Shown here: positions 1-7,547 of the stretch, piece after piece | Numbering within the stretch: position 1 is the first letter of the stretch | How the letters are laid out: each line of letters begins with the position of its first letter | NCBI RefSeq assembly: GCF_040706535.1 | Contig: NZ_JAPDRJ010000001.1 | Span: 992,001 to 1,056,000 of the forward strand | Length of the DNA: 64,000 nucleotides | Reading direction: 5' to 3' | From: Lentisalinibacter orientalis | Lineage (GTDB): Bacteria > Pseudomonadota > Gammaproteobacteria > Steroidobacterales > Woeseiaceae | Made by a program: the position numbers and the translations under genes | Notes under the pieces: generated by a model | The model's input: the letters and a program-made list of their open reading frames with translations, nothing else | What the model was told of the DNA's origin: nothing | Database searches by the model: none

Positions 1-1
1 C

Positions 2-1405
2 CTCGATCCCTCCCGTATCCCGGACGAGGTCGCCGAGCGAGCCTGCCTGCACATCCTCGATGCGCTGGGCGTCGCGCTGGCGGCCACCACCTACCCCTTC
101 GCCCGCCGCGGCCTGGCGGCCATCGGCAGCATGGCGGGCGGTGGCGACTACCCGGTCATCGGCCGCCCGGAGCGCCTGGCGATGCGCGATGCGGCCATCG
201 CCAATGGCTTCCTGATCCACGGGCTGGATTTCGACGACACCCACGGCGAAAGCATCGTGCATACCTCCGCCAGCGCCGTGCCCACGGTGCTGGCCGCCGG
301 GCTGAACGCGGATGCCACCGGGCCCGAGGCCCTGGCGGCCTACCTGGTGGCGGTGGAGGCCGATGCCCGCATCGGCAGCGTCGGCGGAGCGTTCCAGAAG
401 CGGGGCTTCCATCCCACCGGCGTGGTCGGCGCCTTTGGCGCCACGCTGGCGGCAGGACGCCTCTGGCGGATGGACCCGGCCGCACTCGCCCGGGCGCAGG
501 GCATCACGCTCAGTCTCGCCGGCGGCACGCTGCAGTTTCTGGAAGACGGTGCCTGGACGAAACGCATCCACCCCGGCTGGGCCGCCGCCTGCGGGCTGCA
601 GGCCGCCGGGCTCGCCCGCGGCGGTTTCATCGGCCCCGCGCAGGCCTACGAAGGCCGTTTCGGGCTCTACCGGACCTACCTCGGCGAGGAGTGGGGCGAG
701 GAGCGCGACGAGGCGTGCGACCATGACGGCGGGCAAGAGGCCGGCGGCGCCCTGGCATCGCGCCTGACGGACCTGGGCGAGCGCTGGGAGATGCTGCGCG
801 TGGGCATCAAGCCGTATCCCGTCTGCCACTACAACCACGCGTATGCCGACTGCGTCCTGGCGCTCGTATCGGAGCACGGCATAACGCCCGGGGACGTGGA
901 CCGGATGGTGGCCAGGGTGCACGCCGACGAGGTCGACGTGGTCTGCGAGCCCGCGGCGCGCAAGCGCCGGCCGCAGAGCGACTACGAGGCCAAGTTCAGC
1001 GTGCAGTACCTCATGGCCGCCACGCTGCTGAAGAAGCGGTTCACGCTGGAGGAACTCGAGGACGACGTGCTCGTCGATCCGGACGTCCTCGCGCTGGCGG
1101 ACCGCTGCGGCTACGAGGTGGACCCGGAGTCCACCTTCCCGCGCTATTTCCCGGGCGAGGTGGTCGTCCACACCCGCGACGGCCGGGAACTGCGCCATCA
1201 CGAGCCCGTGAACCGGGGCGCGGATCAGCGGCCCCTGTCCCGCGCCGACATCGTCGCCAAGTTCGAGGACAACGCCGGGCGGGCGCTCGCGAGACCCGCC
1301 GTGCGGTCGCTGCGGGACCACGTCCTCGACCTGCCGTCGCTGTCCCGGCTCGCGACGATCCCCGCGGCGATCCCCGCGACGATCGTCGCGGCGGTCACGG
1401 CCTGA
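2..1405 (+). CDS. MmgE/PrpD family protein, 5' end outside window
   Basis: The reading frame is open from base 2 and gives 467 residues; the true start lies upstream. The first visible residues (IPDEVAERACLHILDALGVA) match the N-terminal helix of the MmgE/PrpD family, so only a few tens of residues should be missing. The family includes 2-methylcitrate dehydratase, cis-aconitate decarboxylase and imidodisuccinate epimerase, all cytoplasmic enzymes acting on di- and tricarboxylates. The conserved HGLDFDDTH stretch (about residue 75) and the GIKPYPVCHYNHAYAD segment support the family, but not a substrate. No prpB/prpC neighbour is visible, so a methylcitrate role cannot be inferred. The last 15 residues are a low-complexity Ile/Ala/Pro tail coded by imperfect repeats of gcgatccccgc, probably recent slippage. 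Confidence 0.85.
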   Translation, partial: LDPSRIPDEVAERACLHILDALGVALAATTYPFARRGLAAIGSMAGGGDYPVIGRPERLAMRDAAIANGFLIHGLDFDDTHGESIVHTSASAVPTVLAAGLNADATGPEALAAYLVAVEADARIGSVGGAFQKRGFHPTGVVGAFGATLAAGRLWRMDPAALARAQGITLSLAGGTLQFLEDGAWTKRIHPGWAAACGLQAAGLARGGFIGPAQAYEGRFGLYRTYLGEEWGEERDEACDHDGGQEAGGALASRLTDLGERWEMLRVGIKPYPVCHYNHAYADCVLALVSEHGITPGDVDRMVARVHADEVDVVCEPAARKRRPQSDYEAKFSVQYLMAATLLKKRFTLEELEDDVLVDPDVLALADRCGYEVDPESTFPRYFPGEVVVHTRDGRELRHHEPVNRGADQRPLSRADIVAKFEDNAGRALARPAVRSLRDHVLDLPSLSRLATIPAAIPATIVAAVTA

Positions 1406-1442
1406 TCGACCCGCAGTTTCTCCGCACTTCCCGCGCAATTCC

Positions 1443-1479
1443 TCCGTTCAGCTTCCGTTCAGCGCTCCGGGTCTAGCCT
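1443..1479 (+). promoter_or_regulatory. 11-bp direct repeat with -10 element: likely response-regulator-controlled promoter
   Basis: TCCGTTCAGCT (1443-1453) is followed directly by TCCGTTCAGCG (1454-1464). An 11-bp tandem repeat is the usual footprint of an OmpR/PhoB-type response-regulator dimer. A plausible -10 (TAGCCT, 1474-1479) follows where the repeat would replace or overlap the -35. The start codon of the stator-like operon is 28 bp further on, after an AAGGGAG ribosome site. Binding is inferred from the pattern only. Confidence 0.55.
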
Positions 1480-1506
1480 GAGTCTCCCGATCAAAGGGAG
1501 ACGACC

Positions 1507-2376
1507 ATGGAGCCGAGAACCACAACGTCGCACGGCGGTCGCACGGGGGCACGGGAGGCACGGCATCCCGCGGCCTTCTGGCACTACCTCGCCGCCACCA
1601 TTGCACTCGTCGTCCTGCCGGCGCTGAGTTTCGCCAGCACGGCGCCCACCATCCAGCTGTTCCCCACCACCGTGCTGGAGGACATCCGCCAGACGGGCGA
1701 CGTGGCGGCCGAGATGGAGACCGGACTGCAGGACGCCATCAGCCGGCTCGACCAGCAGCGCCGCCTCTATCAGGAGGCCAAGTGCGACGGCGCGGAGGAT
1801 GACCCCGGCTGCCAGCGCATCGCCAAACAGCTCGGCGCCACCTACCTCGAGATGCTGAACATCATGTCCGAGCGCCTGCCGGACATGGAGCGCTCCGTGC
1901 AGAACACCCACGCGAGCCTCGAGCGTCGGCTGCGCAGCGAACTCGGCAACAAGATGACCTCCTGGACCCTGCAGGAGACCCTGCTCGGTGTCGGCGAGGG
2001 CTCGAAGGCGGAACCGGCGCCGGTGCTGCGCGGGCGCTCCGGCATCCGCCTGTCCCAGCGCTTCGAGCAGTACTACAAGCTGGTGGCCACCTCGTCGGTG
2101 AACCGCAACAGCCACTCGCTGGCGGTGATCGCCTCCGACATGTACCTGGACATGGCCGAGGCCTCGGATCTCATCGCCCGCACCCGGGAGGAGATCGCCC
2201 GGGCCACGCTCATGGAACAGCTGAACCAGTCCTTCGGCGTGATCACGCCGGAGATGCAGGAAGTGGTAGACGGGGTGAAGGCCATCCTGTTCGGCGACTA
2301 CGAGCCGGGCCCGCAGATCGCCGCCCCCCCGCCGGGGACCTTCGAAGAGGAATACACGAGCCCGCTGGAGTTCTGA
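1507..2376 (+). CDS. Secreted coiled-coil protein of unknown function, first gene of stator-like operon
   Basis: This 289-residue protein has an N-terminal hydrophobic segment (about residues 24-44, ending SFAST) that should act as signal peptide or anchor. The rest is predicted to be exported and is mainly helical, with charged heptad-like stretches (residues 55-85, 105-150, 205-250) and a proline-rich acidic tail. It carries two cysteines close together (CDGAEDDPGC), a possible disulphide. I do not recognise a named family. The start is supported by the AAGGGAG site at 1494-1500. It precedes a lipoprotein, a TolQ/ExbB-like and a TolR/ExbD-like protein on the same strand, so a periplasmic structural or adaptor role in the same complex is the best inference. 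Confidence 0.75.
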   Translation: MEPRTTTSHGGRTGAREARHPAAFWHYLAATIALVVLPALSFASTAPTIQLFPTTVLEDIRQTGDVAAEMETGLQDAISRLDQQRRLYQEAKCDGAEDDPGCQRIAKQLGATYLEMLNIMSERLPDMERSVQNTHASLERRLRSELGNKMTSWTLQETLLGVGEGSKAEPAPVLRGRSGIRLSQRFEQYYKLVATSSVNRNSHSLAVIASDMYLDMAEASDLIARTREEIARATLMEQLNQSFGVITPEMQEVVDGVKAILFGDYEPGPQIAAPPPGTFEEEYTSPLEF

Positions 2377-2404
2377 GGGAACCCCGCGGCCGAGGAGGAG
2401 CGAC

Positions 2405-2947
2405 ATGAATCCGAGTAACATCCGCACGGGCCTGATGCTGGCGCTGGCACTTGGCGCACTGGCGCTGGCCGGCTGCGCCACAACCACCGCCGACTGCAGC
2501 CTGCCGCGCACGGCCAGCCTGGATCAGGCCATGGACGCGGCGGAGGCGAAGCTGGCCGACGGCTGCGAGGCCGAGTTCGACCGCTACTACGCCGAGCTGC
2601 TCACGATCGCCGAGGGCGATCCCGGCCCCGACAACAAGCGCAAGTTCTCCGACTTCCTGCTGACGGCCACCGATCAGGGTCTGCTGTCCAAGCGGCAGGC
2701 GGAGCGCGCCTACAACCGCTACTTCAACGTGAAGTACGTCTCGCTGATGGGCGACTACAACAACTGCGCCTATACCTGCCCGCGCAAGCGTCAGGTGCTG
2801 ACCGCTATGGAGGCCGAGCTGCTCGACAAGGAGCTGGGCCTGCTCAGAGTGAGCCAGGATGCGCCCGGCTATTACCGGGCCGACCGGCTGTACCAGGAGA
2901 CCGAGCTCGTGCTCGAGGCCACCTGCACGGCCTGCGCGGCACGGTAG
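2405..2947 (+). CDS. Small lipoprotein of stator-like operon
   Basis: A 180-residue protein with a lipoprotein signal: a hydrophobic stretch (residues 9-20) ends in the lipobox LALAGC, with the acylated Cys near residue 21. The mature part is helical and has Cys pairs (DCSLP, DGCEA, NCAYTCP, ATCTACAAR) that probably form disulphides in the periplasm. The Ala at +2 argues for sorting to the outer membrane. A GGAGGAG ribosome site lies just before the ATG. It starts 28 bp after the preceding secreted protein and ends 6 bp before the TolQ/ExbB-like gene, so it belongs to the same transcription unit. No known family is recognised. Confidence 0.75.
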   Translation: MNPSNIRTGLMLALALGALALAGCATTTADCSLPRTASLDQAMDAAEAKLADGCEAEFDRYYAELLTIAEGDPGPDNKRKFSDFLLTATDQGLLSKRQAERAYNRYFNVKYVSLMGDYNNCAYTCPRKRQVLTAMEAELLDKELGLLRVSQDAPGYYRADRLYQETELVLEATCTACAAR

Positions 2948-2953
2948 GAGGCA

Positions 2954-3652
2954 GTGGTGACGGCCACAGTCGGCAACGGCGGTTTCGCCAGCGGTCTCGC
3001 CGCCGGCGCGCTGGCGGGGCTGGTGGCGGCCGGCGGCATGATTCTCGCCGTCGATGCGCTTGCCCCCGCCGGGGGCGTGCCGGCCTGGACGCTGGCCGAA
3101 GCGCTGGACTGGGCGTATCGCAATCTGGGGCTGTCGCTGCCCGTGTTCGCCGTCGTCCTCGGGCTGTACGTGCGCAGCCTGTCCCGGCTGCGCCGCCGGG
3201 TCGCGCGCGGCGCCTCCCTCGATGCCGTGGCCCATGCCGAGCAGCTCACCGATACCTGGACGAGTCTGTTCTTCGGCGTGGGCGTGATCTGGACGGCCAT
3301 CGGCATGCGCGGCGCTCTGCTCTACGCGCTCGGTGATCCCGCGGCCAGCGTGGACGACGGCGCCTTCGCCGTGCTGCAGCGCATGGTGAACGGGGGCATC
3401 CTGGTGGCGCTCTCCACCACGATCTTCGGCGGCATCGGCGGTTACCTCATGCGGGTGGTGAAGACGCTCACCGTCGGCGCGCCGCTGCGCCGCTACTACG
3501 AGGCGACCGCCGGCGAGACCGGCGCGGAGATGCTGGCGGCGCTCGCCCGCATCGAGGCGTACCTGGCCGTGCTGGCGACGCCGGCCGGCCGCAAGGAGGA
3601 GAGAGATGGGCAGGCAGCCGTGGACGGGCTCGCCTTTCCCCGGCGCGGCTAG
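2954..3652 (+). CDS. MotA/TolQ/ExbB-like proton-channel subunit
   Basis: This 232-residue inner-membrane protein begins with GTG seven bases after the previous stop, behind a TAGGAGG site. It shows four hydrophobic segments (about residues 12-32, 52-72, 104-124, 145-166). The last two resemble the channel helices of TolQ/ExbB/MotA: a Gly-rich LFFGVGVIWTAIGMRGAL helix, then GGILVALSTTIFGGIGGYL with the family's Thr-Thr pair. The loop between helices 2 and 3 is short and basic. These proteins form the static ring that converts the proton gradient into movement or force. The gene directly after codes for the expected single-span partner. Assignment rests on helix pattern and context; overall similarity to classical TolQ looks low. 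Confidence 0.7.
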   Translation: MVTATVGNGGFASGLAAGALAGLVAAGGMILAVDALAPAGGVPAWTLAEALDWAYRNLGLSLPVFAVVLGLYVRSLSRLRRRVARGASLDAVAHAEQLTDTWTSLFFGVGVIWTAIGMRGALLYALGDPAASVDDGAFAVLQRMVNGGILVALSTTIFGGIGGYLMRVVKTLTVGAPLRRYYEATAGETGAEMLAALARIEAYLAVLATPAGRKEERDGQAAVDGLAFPRRG

Positions 3653-3665
3653 CGGCGAGGGAGGC

Positions 3666-4412
3666 ATGGAGCACCTTGAGACGGACGTGATGCGCTTCAT
3701 GGCCATCCTCGCGTTCTGTCTGGTGGCCATCTTCGCGCTGGTGCAGAGCGTCCCCGAACAAGTTGCAAAACGCCCAAAAGAGGTGCCGGACACCGTAAGT
3801 TTGGTTACGCACCCTCCGGCGCAAACCACGCCTGCCGCCCCGCCCGAGCCCGCGCCGCAGCCGGAGTCACGGCCGGCGCCGGTACCGCAACCCGAGCCCG
3901 CCCCGCAACCGCAATCCGTCGCCGTGGCGGTGTCCGAACCCCGGCTCGAGGCGCCGCCGGCGCCGCAATCGGAACCCGAGCCGTCGCCGCGACCGGCATC
4001 GGAGCCGCCGCCCGAGGCCGCGCCACCGACGCCAGCGGCCGAGCCGCAGCCGGGTTTCTCCCTGCGCTTCGATTCCGACGCGGCGCTCGTCGGTCTGGTA
4101 GAGCGCAGGGAGGTGGCCCTCTACGCTTTCGTCCGGGACCGCGTCTGGCGCTTCATGATGGTGGACGGCCGGCCCGCGTTCCGCACCGCTGCCGCCCCCG
4201 GCCAGGTGCACGAGATGACACCGCAGACGGTGCCCGCCGCCGTGCTGGATACGCTGCGCCGCACCGCGGTAGTCCCGCCCGGCGGCATACGTTGGGGCGT
4301 CACGCTGCCGCCGGCCACCGCCGCCGCCCTCGGCCGCGTCATCGCCACCAACGACAGCGGCGAACTCGTGATCGACGCGGACGGGTTCCTGCGGCTGGAG
4401 GATCCCTCGTGA
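3666..4412 (+). CDS. TolR/ExbD-like single-span protein with Pro-rich linker
   Basis: I place the start at 3666 because an upstream in-frame ATG (3606) would put 20 unrelated residues before the helix, and GAGGGAGG sits just before 3666. The 248-residue product has a short cytoplasmic end with Asp7 (ETDVMRFMAILAF) at the edge of its only membrane helix (residues 9-28), the position of the proton-carrying Asp of ExbD/TolR/MotB. A long Pro/Glu/Ala-rich linker (about residues 47-137) could span the periplasm, and a folded C-terminal domain follows. A less GC-rich insert-like patch at about 3757-3810 separates helix and linker. Its last base overlaps the GTG of the next gene (GTGA), so the two are translationally coupled. 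Confidence 0.68.
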   Translation: MEHLETDVMRFMAILAFCLVAIFALVQSVPEQVAKRPKEVPDTVSLVTHPPAQTTPAAPPEPAPQPESRPAPVPQPEPAPQPQSVAVAVSEPRLEAPPAPQSEPEPSPRPASEPPPEAAPPTPAAEPQPGFSLRFDSDAALVGLVERREVALYAFVRDRVWRFMMVDGRPAFRTAAAPGQVHEMTPQTVPAAVLDTLRRTAVVPPGGIRWGVTLPPATAAALGRVIATNDSGELVIDADGFLRLEDPS

Positions 4413-5965
4413 ACGCGGGCGCGCGGATTCGGCGTCTCGCCGGGCTGGTGGTTCTGGCGCTGTCCGCTGCCGGCTGCGCCACGGCGGACTACGGCGCCTT
4501 CGCCTGGTCCGGCAGCGACGAGTCGTCCCTGGAGGCCTGGTTCGACCAGGAACTGGAACCCTACCTGGCCGAGACGCTGACCACCCATCCCCGCTTCGGC
4601 CGCGAGACCGTCACCGTCGCCGTCATGCGCGGCGACGAGCCCCAGGCGGCACCGGACTCCCTGTCCCGGGCGCTGTCCCTGCGGCTGACGCGCTTCCTGC
4701 AGTCGACGCCGGGCGTGAACCTGATATGGGAGGGCGGCCGCAGCGCGGGCGACTGTGTCCGTCGGGAAGACGCTCACTACGTCATCGCGGTCGACCTGCA
4801 GCAGAGCGGCCCCGGTTCCCACCGGCTCGCCATCCGTGCCCTCGACCGAGAGGAGGGCCTCTGGGTGACGGGATTCGGCAAGGAATGGAATGGCCGGCTC
4901 ACCCGCGGCCAGTACGTCCGCTCCCGCCAGCCCGCCGCCACCGCGGAATCCCGCGGCCTGCGCGACGATCCCTTCCATGAGGACGAAGGCGATCTGCTCG
5001 CCGAACGGCTGGCCGCGCAGCTCGCGGCGGATTTCTGCGGCTTCGTCGGCGAGCCGCTGGTGGTGCACGCGGAGGCCACCGGTCAGGACGCCTTCGTCGC
5101 CGACACCGTGCAGCTGGTCGCGAACAACCTGGCCCGCTCGCCGCACATCCGCAGCGTGCCGGATCCGGCCGCGGCGAACCTGATCCTCAGCGGCCGGCTG
5201 TACGCCATCGACGGCGATCTGCAGCAGTTCTGGGTGCAGGCCCGCCCGGCCACGGCCGGCGCGCGCTTCCCGGTCACCGACGTGGCGGCCTACGTCGAGA
5301 CGCCCGACCCCGGCCGCCTCGCGCGCCGGTCGCCGCCGGACGTGACGGGCGCGCCGGCCGCGGACGACCTGCGGCCCGCCGCGCCACCGGCCCGGGATCC
5401 CGGTCTCGGCTCCGGCCGCTCCGTCACGCTGGGCGCGTTGCGGGTGCTGACGCCAAACGATCACTGGATGTGCCGTCGTGCCGATCCCTGGCGCCGCGGC
5501 GCCAGGGTGCTGCGTCCCGGCGAGAGCCTGGCCGACGACGCGTGCTTCGCACTGGAGATCGAGGTCAGCGGCGACGCCGAGGTCTTCCTGCTGCGCCGCG
5601 ACCCCGCGGCCGGACTCGTGCGCATGATGCCGGGCCGCTGCGGCCGCCACGGCCGGGTGCCCGGCCGCAGCTACGGCGAGGCCACCCTGCAATTCCCGTC
5701 GGCGCCCGCCGGCTGGGCGCACGCGCTGCGCCCGCCCCGGGCCGCGATGCGCGAGCGCTGGATCGCGCTGGCCCTGCCAGCAGACGCCGCCGCCGCCGAT
5801 CTCCGCCGCCACCTGGCCCGGCTGCCCGACGACTGCGCTGCGGAGGATGGTGCGTCCGTCGACGCCGACGCCTGGCTGGCGGGCCTGGACCGACTGGCCG
5901 ACGCGGCGGTCTCAGTGCGCCGGCTCGACGTTCCGGTCGGCCGCCAGGCGGCGAGGAGGGAATGA
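4409..5965 (+). CDS. Lipoprotein with DUF4384-like C-terminal domain
   Basis: The GTG start overlaps the preceding stop (GTGA). The 518-residue product has a clear lipoprotein signal (LVVLALSAAGC, Cys about residue 24). Residues 40-220 resemble a periplasmic domain of the CsgG/FlgO-adjacent kind (TVAVMRGDE, LSRALSLRLTRFLQ, YVIAVDLQQ), and a second alpha/beta unit follows. The C-terminal part (ALEIEVSGDAEVFLLRRDPA, then MMPGRC) fits DUF4384, a domain found in envelope-associated proteins. Both assignments are from pattern memory. Together with the other lipoprotein it would supply outer-membrane attachment for the stator-like complex. The N-terminal part could also be a nucleotide-free TolB-like fold; I cannot decide. 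Confidence 0.65.
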   Translation: MNAGARIRRLAGLVVLALSAAGCATADYGAFAWSGSDESSLEAWFDQELEPYLAETLTTHPRFGRETVTVAVMRGDEPQAAPDSLSRALSLRLTRFLQSTPGVNLIWEGGRSAGDCVRREDAHYVIAVDLQQSGPGSHRLAIRALDREEGLWVTGFGKEWNGRLTRGQYVRSRQPAATAESRGLRDDPFHEDEGDLLAERLAAQLAADFCGFVGEPLVVHAEATGQDAFVADTVQLVANNLARSPHIRSVPDPAAANLILSGRLYAIDGDLQQFWVQARPATAGARFPVTDVAAYVETPDPGRLARRSPPDVTGAPAADDLRPAAPPARDPGLGSGRSVTLGALRVLTPNDHWMCRRADPWRRGARVLRPGESLADDACFALEIEVSGDAEVFLLRRDPAAGLVRMMPGRCGRHGRVPGRSYGEATLQFPSAPAGWAHALRPPRAAMRERWIALALPADAAAADLRRHLARLPDDCAAEDGASVDADAWLAGLDRLADAAVSVRRLDVPVGRQAARRE

Positions 5966-5969
5966 CGCC

Positions 5970-6668
5970 ATGACCCGCCTTCTCGGATTCCTGTCGGGTC
6001 TCCTGCTGGTGATCGCCGTCGCGTTCGTCGTCCTGCGCTATGCGCCGGCCTGGCTGCCCGGCGAGCGGGGAGTCGCAGGAGTGAGCAGTGCGGACGGCGC
6101 CGTGGCCGCAGCGACGCAAGAAGAGCAGGCACGGCAATCGACCCCGCCACCCGCCGAGGAACCGCCTGCGGGATTGCCCGAAGCATTGCCCGAAGGATTG
6201 CCCAAAGGATTGCCCGAGGAGGCCGGCCCGGAACCGGCCCCGAATCCGGCCGAGCAGCCGGCTCGGGCACCGACTCAGGAACCCGCGCGGGGATCGACTC
6301 CCGAGACACTGCCGCGTTTGGACGACCCACCGCCGGCACACGCGGCGGCAGTCGCCACCGGGGCCGGGGAAGACCCGGGCGACGACCGCGCTGCCATCGC
6401 CGCCGCTACCGCCGCCACGGCCGCCGACGAGGCGGACGAGTCCGCCCGACAGTGGCACGCGTTCTGGCAGCCCTTCCGCAGCGAGATCTCCGCCGAGGGC
6501 TTCCGCCGGCGGCTGGAGGGCGTGACCGGCCTCGACTACCGCATCGTCTCGCCGCGGCCCGGCGAGTACCAGGTGGCCTTCGCCTACCGGGACGAGGCGG
6601 AGCGCCAGCAGAACCTCGCCGCCATCGAGGAGGCCACGGGTCTGGTGCTGCGGAGCCGGGTGCTGTGA
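5970..6668 (+). CDS. Membrane-anchored Pro-rich protein with SPOR-like C-terminus
   Basis: A 232-residue protein with one N-terminal helix (residues 5-24) and a long low-complexity periplasmic linker rich in Pro, Glu and Ala, including near-repeats of LPEGLPKG (about residues 66-83). The last 70 residues are folded; the segment YRIVSPRPGEYQVAFAYRDE has the strand-helix-strand look of a SPOR-type peptidoglycan-binding domain, though too diverged to be sure. GAGGAGGG precedes the ATG, and the gene starts 4 bp after its neighbour. The stop overlaps the GTG of the transglycosylase gene, whose own tail carries a similar motif (FRVVLLYEDEAD). This suggests both proteins dock on the same surface. 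Confidence 0.65.
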   Translation: MTRLLGFLSGLLLVIAVAFVVLRYAPAWLPGERGVAGVSSADGAVAAATQEEQARQSTPPPAEEPPAGLPEALPEGLPKGLPEEAGPEPAPNPAEQPARAPTQEPARGSTPETLPRLDDPPPAHAAAVATGAGEDPGDDRAAIAAATAATAADEADESARQWHAFWQPFRSEISAEGFRRRLEGVTGLDYRIVSPRPGEYQVAFAYRDEAERQQNLAAIEEATGLVLRSRVL

Positions 6669-7447
6669 GGGCCGTGCTCGCCATCGCCGGCCTGTACCTC
6701 GCGCTCTGGTCCGCGGCGGGCCAGGCCAACAGCGCGGCGAACGGCCGCGAGCTGGCCGCGGCCTGGCAGCAGTATGTCGTCGAGCACGCGGACCGGGAGC
6801 CGGCGGTGAATTTCCCCTACGCCGAGTGTTTCCGCCGCGCCGCCATCGTCAACCAGCTGCCGGAGACCCTGCTGCTGGCGGTGGCCCGGGGCGAGAGCGA
6901 CTTCGACCCGACCGCCCGCTCCCACGCCAACGCCCATGGCGTGATGCAGATACTCTGGCCCGGCACGGCGCGCCATCTCGGGCTGTACCTGCTCTCCGAT
7001 CTCTATGAGCCCTGCAAAAACATCGACGCCGGCGCCCGCTACCTGAAGGAGCTGCTGGCGCGCTACGACGGCGACCTGCACCTGGCGCTGGCCGCCTACA
7101 ACTACGGCCCGAGCCGCATCCCGAAGTCCGGCGTCATCCCGTCCGGCGCGGTCTGGTACAGCGGCTACATCTACCGCCACCTGCAGTACGTGCTCGGCCG
7201 CAGCACGCCGGCGGGCAAGCCGCCGCAGGATTACGGCGAGGAGGGCAAGCTCACGCTCATCAGCTTCGCCGCCCCGTATCGGGCGCAGGCCTTCGTTGCC
7301 GCGCTCGAGCAGGACCCGGGCGGCCTCGCGGTGGACTGGTTCCGGGCGGGTGCCGCCGAGTTCCGCGTGGTGCTGCTGTACGAGGACGAGGCGGACCTCG
7401 AGCGCAGCCGCCGCCGCCTCGCCCGGGCGGGTTTCCCGCTGCCCTGA
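6665..7447 (+). CDS. Lytic transglycosylase (SLT family 1)
   Basis: A 260-residue exported protein starting at GTG 6665, which overlaps the previous stop. After a signal peptide (to about residue 22, SAAGQA) comes a complete SLT fold: catalytic Glu77 in ARGESDFDP, then ANAHGVMQI, the GARYLKELL helix and LALAAYNYGPSRI. These are the family 1 motifs of enzymes that cleave the MurNAc-GlcNAc bond with 1,6-anhydro product. The last 65 residues are an additional domain that resembles the tail of the preceding protein. As final gene of the stator-like operon it probably opens the peptidoglycan locally for the complex, as dedicated transglycosylases do for secretion and motility machines. Confidence 0.88.
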   Translation: MRAVLAIAGLYLALWSAAGQANSAANGRELAAAWQQYVVEHADREPAVNFPYAECFRRAAIVNQLPETLLLAVARGESDFDPTARSHANAHGVMQILWPGTARHLGLYLLSDLYEPCKNIDAGARYLKELLARYDGDLHLALAAYNYGPSRIPKSGVIPSGAVWYSGYIYRHLQYVLGRSTPAGKPPQDYGEEGKLTLISFAAPYRAQAFVAALEQDPGGLAVDWFRAGAAEFRVVLLYEDEADLERSRRRLARAGFPLP

Positions 7448-7547
7448 CCGGCCCGCGCCGGCGCCCGCTGCGCCAGTCGCATCAATCGCGCCAATCGCGC
7501 AATTCCTGCCGGTTGCACAATTTGCCACGGTCAGCCGTGGCGCTACC

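Noticed and set aside
1..1405. Methylcitrate-cycle operon
   Set aside because: Only an MmgE/PrpD-family gene is seen; no prpB or prpC lies downstream, and the upstream side is outside the window.
3606..3665. Upstream ATG for the TolR-like gene
   Set aside because: It overlaps the TolQ-like gene by 47 bp and adds residues before Asp7; the ATG at 3666 has the better ribosome site.
2954..4412. Zorya-type anti-phage system (ZorA/ZorB-like pair)
   Set aside because: The MotA-like and single-span proteins could suggest ZorAB, but there is no OmpA-like domain in the second protein and no ZorC, ZorD or ZorE gene; the neighbours are lipoproteins and a transglycosylase.
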